Below, piece by piece: positions 37,264-45,500 of a stretch of 64,000 nt of DNA. Made by a program: the position numbers and the translations under genes. The notes beneath the pieces were generated by a model. That model was not told the origin of the DNA, made no database searches, and was given only the letters and a program-made list of their open reading frames with translations. The stretch's first letter is position 1. Each line of letters begins with the position of its first letter. The stretch spans positions 62,001 to 126,000 of the forward strand of contig NZ_STGG01000023.1 in NCBI RefSeq assembly GCF_005222695.1, written 5' to 3'. This DNA is from Massilia sp. HP4 (GTDB lineage: Bacteria > Pseudomonadota > Gammaproteobacteria > Burkholderiales > Burkholderiaceae_D).

Positions 37264-40020
37264 ATGGTCGATCTGAATCAAGCCATGGCTCTCAATCGGG
37301 CGCTCATCGGCCAGCAAAATCGGCTCCTCAAACTGACCACCACTCTTGGTGACGACGTGCTGTTACCGCAGCGCGTGATTGGCCATGAGCGACTAGGAAG
37401 GTCTTACGAGTATGCGATGGACGTGATCGCCGTGCGCCATGACATCGAACTGAAAAAGCTCATTGCCCAGCCGGTAACCCTGTGGTTGCAACAGGACGAT
37501 CGCAGCTACTCGCCCGTTCACGGGTACGTGCACACGGTTAAACGGCTTGGAAGCGATGGCCTGTTGACCTATTGCCAGATGTGCTTCGGGCCGTGGCTGC
37601 ATTTCCTGAGATTCAGACGAGACGCGCGTATATGGCAGGACAAGACAGCGGACGATATTTTGGTTGATGTATTCAGGGGGCATCCCCAAGCACAAGGGAA
37701 TTTCCGTTTCCATTTGAGTGCTCCTGTGGCCCCGCGTTCATACTGCACTCAGTACGAAACCGATTGGAACTTCGTCCAACGATTGATGGAAGAAGAGGGT
37801 TGGTACAGTTACCACGAACAGAAGGAAGATGGCACTGGTCACGTGCTCGTCATTACGGACTCGACCGATCATCTCAAGGCGGTCTCGCCAGAACGTGTTC
37901 AGTTTCATGGCGCAAGTACTGAGGACGAAGCGCACAAAATCATTCACTGGAGCGCTAGCCGTAGCCTGGCGCCGAGCCGATTCGCAACCAGCACGGATGA
38001 TTACAAATCCCCCCGTTTTCCGAAGCAGACAAATATCTCTGTTTTCCCGGAACATGGCGATTTACCAAACCAGCTAGAGATATACGAGTACACGGGCGCC
38101 TACACTTATTCAAGACAAGAGCTGGGCGACAGGCAGTCGCGCATTCGTGTCGAAGAGTGGGAATCGACGATGAAGCGGTTCTATGGGGTATCAGGTCTGC
38201 GTTCACTGTCAGTCGGGCACTGGTTCACGCTGGACGATCATCCGGCGCATCGATCCGATCCAGTTGATGACCGTCAATTTGTCGTTATCGCCGTCGAGTG
38301 GTGCATCGAAAACAACCTGCCCTTTTCAACCAAGTCCAAGGAGTTTCCAGGGAGCCTTTCGCTGCAGACCGAGTCGTTCAAGACTGCCAACGGGCGACGT
38401 CTTCATCAGGACGTGGCAGGAGGTGGGGCGTCGAGCGACCAACAGACTGGTCATTGCTTCAATCGGTTTGAGGTGCAACGTCGCAAAGTCCCATTCCGCA
38501 GTCCAGCGGAGCATGTAAGGCCAGCCCTTCATCCACAAACTGCTGTCATCGTGGGGCCTGCCGGGGAAGAGATCCACACCGATGACCTCAACCGTGTCAA
38601 GGTCCGGTTGCGCTGGGACCGGATCAACCCGGGCGACGACAGGGCTTCTTGTTGGATGCGCGTTAGCTATCCGAATGCGGGACAGGGATGGGGAGGCTTG
38701 CATGTGCCTCGTGTTGGACAAGAGGTCATCGTTACCTTCCTCGGCGGCGATGCTGACAGGCCGGTCGTTACCGGTCGGCTGTACAACAACGATCAAGGGC
38801 CGCAATGGCATACCGATGGCAAGCTCTCTGGTTACAAGTCCAAGGAGTACAAGGGCGCCGGTTTCAATCAGCTGGTCCTGGATGATACGAGCACGCAAAA
38901 CAGGATTCATCTGTACAGCACGAACACTCATGCGCAGCTGAACCTCGGCTATCTGGTATCCCAGAGCGGGAACGAGCGAAGGCGCTTTTTTGGGTCCGGT
39001 TTTGCGCTCAGCACGGACGATTTTGGCGCCATCGTCACGCACAAGGGTCTGTATATCAGCACCTATGGACGGCCCGGTGCACAGGGAACGCAGCTCGATG
39101 TAGCCGAAGCCACCGGCCAACTTAAGGCCGGAGCCTCGCTGACGAAGACATTGTCGGAGACTGCATCAAAAGCAGGCGCGGAAGCTTTGGTGGGACAAGA
39201 AGCGCTCGACCACTTTATCGACGCAACGCAAGACCGTTACCAGGGCGAGAGCCAGGGAGAAGCTAATCGGTTCAAGGAAGCGATATTGCTCGTCGCATCG
39301 CCATCCGGTATCGGACTGACCAGCGCTAAAGGAACACATGTGCACTCCGGTGAGGAAGTCACGTTCTCCTCGGGCAAGGACATCAACGTCGCCGTGGGCA
39401 AAAGCCTGCTCGCCAGCGTAGCCGAGAAGATCAGTTTGTTCGCATCCAACGCTGGCATCAAACTATTCGCGGCAAAAGGAAAGGTCGAAGTACAGGCGCA
39501 GAGCGACGATCTCGACATCATCGCTGAGAAAGTGCTGCGCCTGCTGTCGACCACGTCCCGCATCGAAATCCATGCGAAGGAAGAGGTCGTGATCTCTGCA
39601 GGAGGTTCGTCCGTCAAAATCGATGCCAGTGGAATTACTGAAAGCACGTCCGGGAAATGGATTGCGCATGCGTCGATGCATTTGATGCCTGGACCTGCAA
39701 CGAGCAATTATGTGATGCCGCATTTGCAGAAGGCGGAATTGCAGAAGACGGATCTTGAATTTCGTCACATGACTGACTGGGGAGCGCCATTGGCAGGCGC
39801 AGCGTACAAAGCCACACTGAGCGACGGAAGTACGCGCAAGGGGACGCTCGATGCGGAAGGCATAGCTCGGATCAGCGGCGTACCAGCCGGCGCAATGGCG
39901 AAGATCGAGTACGACTACCGTCCAATGCAGGCAAGTTCCACCGTATCCGCCGAGATGGATAGCGATATCGATGAGCTGCTGAACTGGCAGGCCAGCCCTA
40001 GCAAGAGTGGTGCCGTATGA
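37264..40020 (+). CDS. vgrG: Type VI secretion tip protein VgrG with DUF2345 and C-terminal extension
   Basis: 918 residues. An N-terminal gp27-like region (about residues 20-400, with YETDWNFVQRLMEEEGWYSYHE) is followed by the gp5-like OB-fold (NRVKVRLRWDR...GQGWGGLHVPRVGQEVIVTFLGGDADRPVVTGRLYN). A DUF2345 beta-helix region lies at about 620-800. The last 90 residues (MTDWGAPLAGAAYKATLSDGSTRKGTLDAEGIARISGVPAG) resemble a transthyretin-like adaptor domain that often links VgrG to its cargo. It would form the spike tip of a T6SS; no sheath or baseplate genes are in the window. Its stop overlaps the effector start by ATGA. Confidence 0.94.
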   Translation: MVDLNQAMALNRALIGQQNRLLKLTTTLGDDVLLPQRVIGHERLGRSYEYAMDVIAVRHDIELKKLIAQPVTLWLQQDDRSYSPVHGYVHTVKRLGSDGLLTYCQMCFGPWLHFLRFRRDARIWQDKTADDILVDVFRGHPQAQGNFRFHLSAPVAPRSYCTQYETDWNFVQRLMEEEGWYSYHEQKEDGTGHVLVITDSTDHLKAVSPERVQFHGASTEDEAHKIIHWSASRSLAPSRFATSTDDYKSPRFPKQTNISVFPEHGDLPNQLEIYEYTGAYTYSRQELGDRQSRIRVEEWESTMKRFYGVSGLRSLSVGHWFTLDDHPAHRSDPVDDRQFVVIAVEWCIENNLPFSTKSKEFPGSLSLQTESFKTANGRRLHQDVAGGGASSDQQTGHCFNRFEVQRRKVPFRSPAEHVRPALHPQTAVIVGPAGEEIHTDDLNRVKVRLRWDRINPGDDRASCWMRVSYPNAGQGWGGLHVPRVGQEVIVTFLGGDADRPVVTGRLYNNDQGPQWHTDGKLSGYKSKEYKGAGFNQLVLDDTSTQNRIHLYSTNTHAQLNLGYLVSQSGNERRRFFGSGFALSTDDFGAIVTHKGLYISTYGRPGAQGTQLDVAEATGQLKAGASLTKTLSETASKAGAEALVGQEALDHFIDATQDRYQGESQGEANRFKEAILLVASPSGIGLTSAKGTHVHSGEEVTFSSGKDINVAVGKSLLASVAEKISLFASNAGIKLFAAKGKVEVQAQSDDLDIIAEKVLRLLSTTSRIEIHAKEEVVISAGGSSVKIDASGITESTSGKWIAHASMHLMPGPATSNYVMPHLQKAELQKTDLEFRHMTDWGAPLAGAAYKATLSDGSTRKGTLDAEGIARISGVPAGAMAKIEYDYRPMQASSTVSAEMDSDIDELLNWQASPSKSGAV

Positions 40021-41306
40021 GTCAGAACCACCGAATGCCAGACAGTGGTTCCATAGTTGACGAGGCATGGGGCCATGTCGTTGGCGGTATGGACTGGCTG
40101 AAGTCGGTGTTCTTTGGAGAGTTCGTCGACAATCGCCCGCTCTCTGCTGTCGTCGTGGATATGCTCGTCAGCTTCGTGCCTGGCGTTGTCATCGTTACCA
40201 GCGCCAGGGACGCGATCGCGGTCATCCTACGGCTGGCGAATCACCCAGAAAAGCGCGAGGAGCTCATGGAATGGGTGCTCTTATGCGCATGTCTGATCAC
40301 CATTGCGTTGCCGATCGCGATGGCGGCCGGTGGGGCAGTGGCCGCAGGAGTCGGCGCTGTTGTTGGCGGGATCGCTGGATCTGAGCTGGGTGCCGCGCTG
40401 CGCGCGGTGATGCTCATGCTGATCAAGAATGCGCAAAAACTGGTGGAGCTCGTCCAGTTCCTGCAGAAATTTATCAAAGGCGACGTCTTGAAATTTCTTC
40501 GCGCCGTGAAGTTTATTCAGTACGAGAAGCCGTTGCTGCAGGCCCTGACCAAGATTACTGGCAAACTTTTGGATATAGTCAGATCGTTGCGGACGCATTT
40601 TGAAGGACTGCGCTATTTTGAAGTTGTTAAAGGTTCCATCGCTAAGTTAGCAGAGTGGGAGCGCAAGTTCTACGATGTACAGCAGGATGCGCTTAGGCAG
40701 ATTCCTAGGGCACTGGTTGAACTCGATGCGAGGTTGGTTAAGGTATTATCTGAGACCGCACCGAAAGAGGCGCATACTGTGCCGGCGGGTATTAAGGTAG
40801 GCGGAGAGAGAATAGCGACGCCGCCAAAGCAGCGGGTGCGGGATACTCCGGGCAAGGTGTTGTCTAAGTTGGATGGCACGGATCCACGGTCCGATGCGAG
40901 TTCTAGGGGTGTTGCCTCCAATAGGCAGTCATCCACTTCTACACCTACTCCAATTTTGAAGACTCCGCCTGGTGATAAGCCGGATGTCGGTAAGCCACCA
41001 GAAACTCAGGGAAATACGAGGAAGCAGACAGCTGCTGATGTCGCGGCAGCCGCCGACCGTGCGCGAATTAGTCAGCTATCCGAGGAGGCTCGACTAGCTG
41101 CGAAACGAGGAGATGCTGGACTTGCGAGAACGAAAATTAACGAAGCCCAGGATATACTGAAGCCCTACTTGCCAAGAAAAAATTCTAATGACAGTTGGGA
41201 CGAGGTTGTTAAACGTTTGGACGTATCTTCACCTAAGGATAAGGCGGTTTTTGGTCAGGCGATCCAAAGGCAGCCAAACAATTCGCGGAAAGTATTGGCG
41301 GGGTGA
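40017..41306 (+). CDS. Putative VgrG-linked T6SS effector, N-terminal part
   Basis: 429 residues, translationally coupled to vgrG by an ATGA overlap. The N-terminal region (DNRPLSAVVVDMLVSFVPGVVIVTSARDAIAVILRL) resembles the pre-toxin domains of polymorphic effectors. It is followed by membrane-active hydrophobic stretches (LLCACLITIALPIAMAAGGAVAAGVGAVVGGIAG), then a helical segment and a Pro/Ser/Thr linker near 270-340. It ends ...QPNNSRKVLAG at a TGA. Reading on in the -1 frame continues naturally into the toxin-like sequence at 41303-41656, so this may be one protein broken by a frameshift. GC content falls sharply through the 3' half. The toxic activity is not identifiable by eye. Confidence 0.7.
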   Translation: MSQNHRMPDSGSIVDEAWGHVVGGMDWLKSVFFGEFVDNRPLSAVVVDMLVSFVPGVVIVTSARDAIAVILRLANHPEKREELMEWVLLCACLITIALPIAMAAGGAVAAGVGAVVGGIAGSELGAALRAVMLMLIKNAQKLVELVQFLQKFIKGDVLKFLRAVKFIQYEKPLLQALTKITGKLLDIVRSLRTHFEGLRYFEVVKGSIAKLAEWERKFYDVQQDALRQIPRALVELDARLVKVLSETAPKEAHTVPAGIKVGGERIATPPKQRVRDTPGKVLSKLDGTDPRSDASSRGVASNRQSSTSTPTPILKTPPGDKPDVGKPPETQGNTRKQTAADVAAAADRARISQLSEEARLAAKRGDAGLARTKINEAQDILKPYLPRKNSNDSWDEVVKRLDVSSPKDKAVFGQAIQRQPNNSRKVLAG

Positions 41307-41656
41307 CCTTGGAGACCACTTCTGGAGGGAGTGTCATTGATAATTGGCCTGATTTGAAAGATTATAACTGGACTGGTGCGAATGGAGATCCTCCATATGC
41401 GAGGGATCTGTGGGCTGGCGTTTCCGAAAAATATGCCGAAGCAGCTAGCGGAAATATCAACGTTCTCCAAACTCCCGAGAAACTCTCAAGCACCAATACA
41501 TTGTGGTATAACGTTGAAAAAATTGTTTTGCGGGATAAGATGGTTATTGGGGAAGTCACCTCAATCAAGATTCATGAAATTGATATGCGCGGTGAGGTTC
41601 GAGTCTTAGGAAAAGAGAAAATACAAGAATTGCTGGGTTTTAAAGGTGGAGTTTGA
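41303..41656 (+). pseudogene. Toxin-like C-terminal domain in the -1 frame of the effector
   Basis: The frame opens with a GTG overlapping the stop of the preceding gene (GTGA) and encodes about 117 residues: LETTSGGSVIDNWPDLKDYNW, then DLWAGVSEKYAEAASGNINVL and TLWYNVEKIVLRDKMVIGEV. This W...SEKYA..ASG.(I/V)NVL pattern is one I associate with C-terminal toxin domains of Rhs and CDI proteins; I cannot name the enzyme activity. Two readings are possible: a separate coupled CDS starting at GTG, or the displaced end of the 40017 gene after a one-base change near the AAA at 41289-41291. I favour the second, because the -1 frame immediately upstream reads SIGGVTLETTSGG in continuous style. Confidence 0.6.
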
Positions 41657-41657
41657 G

Positions 41658-42293
41658 ATGACTAATAATCTAAAACGTTTCTATGAATTTTTCGAGAAAA
41701 ATGACTCGGAGAGATATCGCGGGATCGATGAAAGTTATTTTGCGAATCTTAATGAGCTCGATAAGCAGGAGGCTTGGAGTTTTCTGGAAAAAAGTCGTAA
41801 GTTGTCCGAGGATAGTATCCGCGCGCTACACATTCTTGATAAGGTCCATGCTGTTGATATTTTCAAAAAGGTTATCTCTCAACCGCTTGTGAAATCTCAA
41901 TATCCTACTCAACGATTCGAGGCTGAGCGCTGCAGGTTATTGATGCTGTCGTACATTCTCGAAGTTTGCGCTAAAAGGCAATATTTCCTGGAGGCGACAG
42001 TTTTCTCCAACAGTGAATTTGAAGAGGTGAGAGCTGGATTTGCAGAATCTGTTCCTTATAGTAAGACAATTCCTGAAGTGGTGGAGGCACTGAAGAAAAT
42101 GATTCTTGTAGAGACAGCGCGAGCACCGCTCGGCGGTGCAGTGGCAAAACTAATGGCAATTCACGGGATGGATTTCGATGTCGATAATCCAAAATACAAA
42201 TCGACTTATCTTGAGCTGCGATCAGGTTCTGTTGAAGATAAGATTCGAGCGATGAAGCGGCTTGCAGCAGTACATAGCCCGGAATATGTATGA
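41658..42293 (+). CDS. Probable immunity protein to the adjacent effector
   Basis: 211 residues from the ATG at 41658, one base after the toxin-frame stop, with GGTGGAG as ribosome site. It is low-GC, soluble and mainly alpha-helical, with no signal peptide (MTNNLKRFYEFFEKNDSERY, EAWSFLEKSRKLSEDS). I recognise no family. The role as immunity protein is inferred from position directly after a VgrG-linked toxin domain, similar base composition and cytosolic nature. Confidence 0.6.
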   Translation: MTNNLKRFYEFFEKNDSERYRGIDESYFANLNELDKQEAWSFLEKSRKLSEDSIRALHILDKVHAVDIFKKVISQPLVKSQYPTQRFEAERCRLLMLSYILEVCAKRQYFLEATVFSNSEFEEVRAGFAESVPYSKTIPEVVEALKKMILVETARAPLGGAVAKLMAIHGMDFDVDNPKYKSTYLELRSGSVEDKIRAMKRLAAVHSPEYV

Positions 42294-42599
42294 ATTTCCA
42301 AGTTAAGGAAGGGCGCCACCGGCGTAGAGCACTGCTGAGAAGGCTGCAGGGGGAGTGACATGAGCTAGAGATGCGCGGCCCGGCGGTGGCGCACATAAAC
42401 GACGTCAGCGTGAACCTGTAGCGCATCACCGGTGCTGACCATTGACTCAAAAGTGCTTGCCGGAGAATTGAAAATTTCCTATGTGAAGATTTTGCAGTTA
42501 AGCGGTACTAAGCAAGTAGATGCCGGGAGATAGAAGTTTCTAAGGTGAATGTGGGCATTGATTGGCAAGATCGATTAGCAGTAATTAGGGCACAGATTA
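42294..42599. other. Intergenic region between immunity and PAAR genes
   Basis: No intact gene is supported in either strand. Composition is mixed: a GC-rich block near 42370-42440 sits inside AT-richer DNA, as expected where fragments of different origin were joined. It could contain a decayed mobile-element end, but no terminal repeat or transposase motif can be demonstrated by eye. Confidence 0.5.
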
Positions 42600-42866
42600 C
42601 TAGCCATATTTCGCAGTAATCAGACTTGCTATCAATGCACATCCACATGCGCTACGATGCCCGTGCAGTGCGACCATGCGGCCTCCGATTAGATAGGTTA
42701 TTGCACCTTCTACAATCGGGTTGACCCCATGTCCAGCCACCGGGCATGAGACTAAATCGCCGACTCGCGCGATCCCGATGCCATTAATCCGATGTGTAGT
42801 TGAAGCGGAAATTACTTTGCCGCCATGTGAGGTCGGGTCACCCATTCGAACGATCGGTAGTGGCAT
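42600..42866 (-). CDS. PAAR-domain protein (T6SS spike tip)
   Basis: 88 residues from the ATG at 42866, which has AGAGG 5-6 bases upstream; a TTG 24 bases earlier is possible. The sequence MPLPIVRMGDPTSHGGKVISAS, then RVGDLVSCPVAGHGVNPIVEG and GRMVALHGHRSACGCALIAS is a minimal PAAR fold, with His and Cys residues for the zinc at the tip. It caps the VgrG trimer. It is encoded opposite to vgrG at the far end of the island and carries no effector extension, so it probably serves as a general tip for this VgrG. Confidence 0.9.
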   Translation of the reverse strand: MPLPIVRMGDPTSHGGKVISASTTHRINGIGIARVGDLVSCPVAGHGVNPIVEGAITYLIGGRMVALHGHRSACGCALIASLITAKYG

Positions 42867-43118
42867 TTGTGCCTCTGGCTCGGTTGTCAAAGTCGGTGGA
42901 ATTGAGGTTTATCTTATCGAATCCGTGTGAGTGTAGAAAGTGCACACTGCAGAACGTTCTGCGATGGCGCAATACTTGCGAACTTTGACATGTGATCGGT
43001 ACACATTTGAATGCTCTGCCGGTGACATAAAAACAGCAGCCACCTAAATACTTATACTGTTACGCTACCCCGTATTTTTGCAACTGCAGCCATACAGGGG
43101 TAACGGTGAAATCAAGAA

Positions 43119-45260
43119 TCAGAAATCGATCTGCGCCGACAGCCTGAACGTCCTTGGCGCCCCAGGCAGCAAATACCCACCCAGCGACTGCGTCACATCG
43201 CGCCAGTAGAACTTGTCGAAGGCATTGTCCACCCGCGCGCGGATGATCGTGTTCAGCCCACCCGCGCGCAGCAGGTAGGACGCGCCGAATCCGGCCACGT
43301 GGTAAGCCGGCACCTTCACGCGATTGGCCGGATCGAACACCTTGTTGCCCGAGTACTGCCACTGGGCGTCGAGCTTCAGCCCTGCCACCTGCGGCACCGC
43401 GTACTCGACCCAGGCGGTCGTGCGCAGCTCCGGCACATTGGTCACGCGCTTGCCTTCGGTGGTGGCGTCGCCGGTATCCTTTTGATCCGTATCGAGCGCC
43501 ATCAGCGACAGGCTGTAGTTCAGGTCGGGCGTGGCGAGGCCCTGTGCCGACAGCTCGACGCCGCGGTGGGTCTGCTCGCCGGCGCGCACGAAGGTATTGG
43601 CGGCGTTCGTGTATTCCAGGCCCTGGCGGATCTCGAACAGCGCGCCGGACAGCGCCAGCTGCTCGTTCACATTGCGCTTGACCCCGAACTCGAGCTGCTT
43701 CGAGCGGCTCGGCGGCAGCGCGGTGTTCTGGTTGGTGGTTTCCATCGGCGCGATGCCGCCATACTGCAGGCCATGGCTGATCGAGCCGTACACACGCCAG
43801 TCCTGGGCCGGCGCATACACCAGCGCCACGTTCGGCAGCGCGAATGAATCCTTGGTATGCACCCAGCCGCCCTCGATTTCTTCCAGCGCGTCGAGCTCGA
43901 GCTTCACATAGCGCACGCCGGCATGCAGGGACAGTTGCGGCGACAGGGTCATCACGTCTTGCACGAACAGCGAGCGCTCCTGGGTCGCGCGGCGCTCCAT
44001 CACGGGGCCCGTCACGCGGTCGCTCGCCACTGGCGGTACGATGGCGTTGTTCCAGATATTGCTGGAGCCGACGTAGTCGTAGACGTATTCGCCGAAGCTG
44101 TCGTGGCGTTCGGCATACGAGCCGCCGACGGTCAGGGCGTGGCGCACCGCGCCAGTGGCGAAGCGGCCCTGCAGCATCGCCTGCAGGCCCCACGGCGTCT
44201 TGCGCTCGCCCGTGCTCTGGAAGTCGTATACATCGTAGTCGCCGTTCGAGCAGTAGCCCGGATAGTAGCCGTCGCCCTCGTTGCTGCAACCATACGGGAA
44301 GGCGGTGAAGTCGTCGCGTTTGAACCAGTGCTTGTTGGCGCTGACGGTGGCATTCCACGCGTCGTTGATGCGGTATTCGAAGCGCAGGCCGAGATTGCTG
44401 CTGTCGGTGTCGACCGGTTTGGTCCAGGGCTGGTCGTTGAGCAGGGTCTTGGCCGAGACGCCGGTCGGCAGCACTTCGTTGCGCAGCAGCTGATAACCCG
44501 GCGCCGTGATTTGCGCCTTGTGCTGGTGGTCGAGGTCGATCTGGAACAGCGCGTCCGGCGTGATCTGCCAGTCGAAGGCGGCCGACACGAACTGGCGCTC
44601 GCCGTCGGCGCCGCGCACGTAGGATTTCAGGTCTTCGGCGGCGGCGTTGATGCGGTAGCCGAAGCGGCGGTCCTCGAAGCGGCCGCCCAGGTCGACCGCG
44701 CCGTACACGGTGCCGCGCTCGCGCACTTCGACGGTGGCCTGGCGCAGCGGCGCATTGGTCGGACGCTTGGTGACGAAGTTGATCATCCCGCCCGGCGCCG
44801 CGACGCCGGCCTGCAGGCCGGCCAGGCCGCGCAGGACCTCGATGCGTTCCTTGTTCTCGAGCGGGATCTGGGTGTCGCCCGAGATCGCGATCATGTCCTT
44901 GCGGTAGCTGGTGGCGTTGTCGAGCGCGAAGCCGCGGATCGAGAACTGCTCGGCGTAGCCGATCGCGTTGTAGGCATCGCCGATCGAGGCGTCGTAGCGG
45001 GCCGCGTCGCTTGCGCTGCGGATCGACAGGTCCTGCATCTGGCCCTGGCTGATCGAGGTGATCGAGGCCGGGGAGTCGAGCAGCGGCATGTCGGAGAAGC
45101 CGCCCACGCTGGCGCGGTCGAGGGCGATCCATTTGCTGCCGGTGACGACCACCGACGATACCGCTGCTTGCGTGGCCTCTTGCGCCGATGCCTGGGACGA
45201 CAGGGAAAACGCCTGCACGATGGCGCAGGCGAGGATGGTGTGCTTCGAAGTGAATGTCAT
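43119..45260 (-). CDS. TonB-dependent receptor under TPP riboswitch control
   Basis: 713 residues from the ATG at 45260. A signal peptide (MTFTSKHTILACAIVQAFSLSSQASAQ) precedes the plug domain (VVVTGSKWIALDRASVGG, LRGLAGLQAGVAAPGGMINFVTKRP) and a 22-stranded barrel ending ...RLSAQIDF with the terminal aromatic residue. By plug sequence it groups with siderophore-type receptors. The TPP riboswitch in its leader, however, points to uptake of thiamine or a precursor across the outer membrane, with TonB energy. No inner-membrane thiamine transporter or thi gene is adjacent. Confidence 0.92.
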   Translation of the reverse strand: MTFTSKHTILACAIVQAFSLSSQASAQEATQAAVSSVVVTGSKWIALDRASVGGFSDMPLLDSPASITSISQGQMQDLSIRSASDAARYDASIGDAYNAIGYAEQFSIRGFALDNATSYRKDMIAISGDTQIPLENKERIEVLRGLAGLQAGVAAPGGMINFVTKRPTNAPLRQATVEVRERGTVYGAVDLGGRFEDRRFGYRINAAAEDLKSYVRGADGERQFVSAAFDWQITPDALFQIDLDHQHKAQITAPGYQLLRNEVLPTGVSAKTLLNDQPWTKPVDTDSSNLGLRFEYRINDAWNATVSANKHWFKRDDFTAFPYGCSNEGDGYYPGYCSNGDYDVYDFQSTGERKTPWGLQAMLQGRFATGAVRHALTVGGSYAERHDSFGEYVYDYVGSSNIWNNAIVPPVASDRVTGPVMERRATQERSLFVQDVMTLSPQLSLHAGVRYVKLELDALEEIEGGWVHTKDSFALPNVALVYAPAQDWRVYGSISHGLQYGGIAPMETTNQNTALPPSRSKQLEFGVKRNVNEQLALSGALFEIRQGLEYTNAANTFVRAGEQTHRGVELSAQGLATPDLNYSLSLMALDTDQKDTGDATTEGKRVTNVPELRTTAWVEYAVPQVAGLKLDAQWQYSGNKVFDPANRVKVPAYHVAGFGASYLLRAGGLNTIIRARVDNAFDKFYWRDVTQSLGGYLLPGAPRTFRLSAQIDF

Positions 45261-45354
45261 GGTTTGCTCGTGTTCGCGCGCCACATTGCGCGCAGCTTTT
45301 ATCAAAGCCGGAGCCAACGTGGGGGAAGGGCAAACGAATGGAGATGCTGCTTTG

Positions 45355-45440
45355 CGCTTTCCTTCGCTGGCATTATCCAGATCAGGTACGAAGGGTATCT
45401 CTCACCCGGAACAGCATTCCAGGACCCCTAGCGAAGCGCG
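45355..45440 (-). promoter_or_regulatory. TPP (THI-box) riboswitch
   Basis: Read on the minus strand, the element contains GGGTGAGAGATACCCTTCG, then CTGATCTGGATAATGCCAG followed by CGAAGG, which are the core motifs of the TPP aptamer. P1 forms from CTTCGCT near 45434 and AGCGAAG near 45362. P3 is GGAA/TTCC around 45410-45420. Thiamine diphosphate binding would switch off the TonB receptor that starts about 95 bases downstream. The expression platform is not resolved by eye: no clear terminator with a T-run, so translation control is more likely. Confidence 0.95.
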
Positions 45441-45500
45441 AGTGTACCACGGCCTACGGCGGCCGTGGTGATTCTGTCAAGACCGTCGGATTCGCGCCAC

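Noticed and set aside
41280-41310. Programmed -1 ribosomal frameshift site joining the effector and toxin frames
   Set aside because: No slippery heptamer in the correct phase and no clear downstream pseudoknot could be seen; a simple indel or coupled start explains the data better.
42294-42599. Remnant of an insertion sequence beside the PAAR gene
   Set aside because: The mixed composition is suggestive, but no transposase motif, terminal inverted repeat or target duplication could be shown.
43060-45333. Alternative 757-codon minus-strand frame over the TonB receptor
   Set aside because: It is the wrong frame: Arg/Ala/Gly-rich, without signal peptide, plug or barrel signatures, whereas the 43119-45260 frame has all of them.
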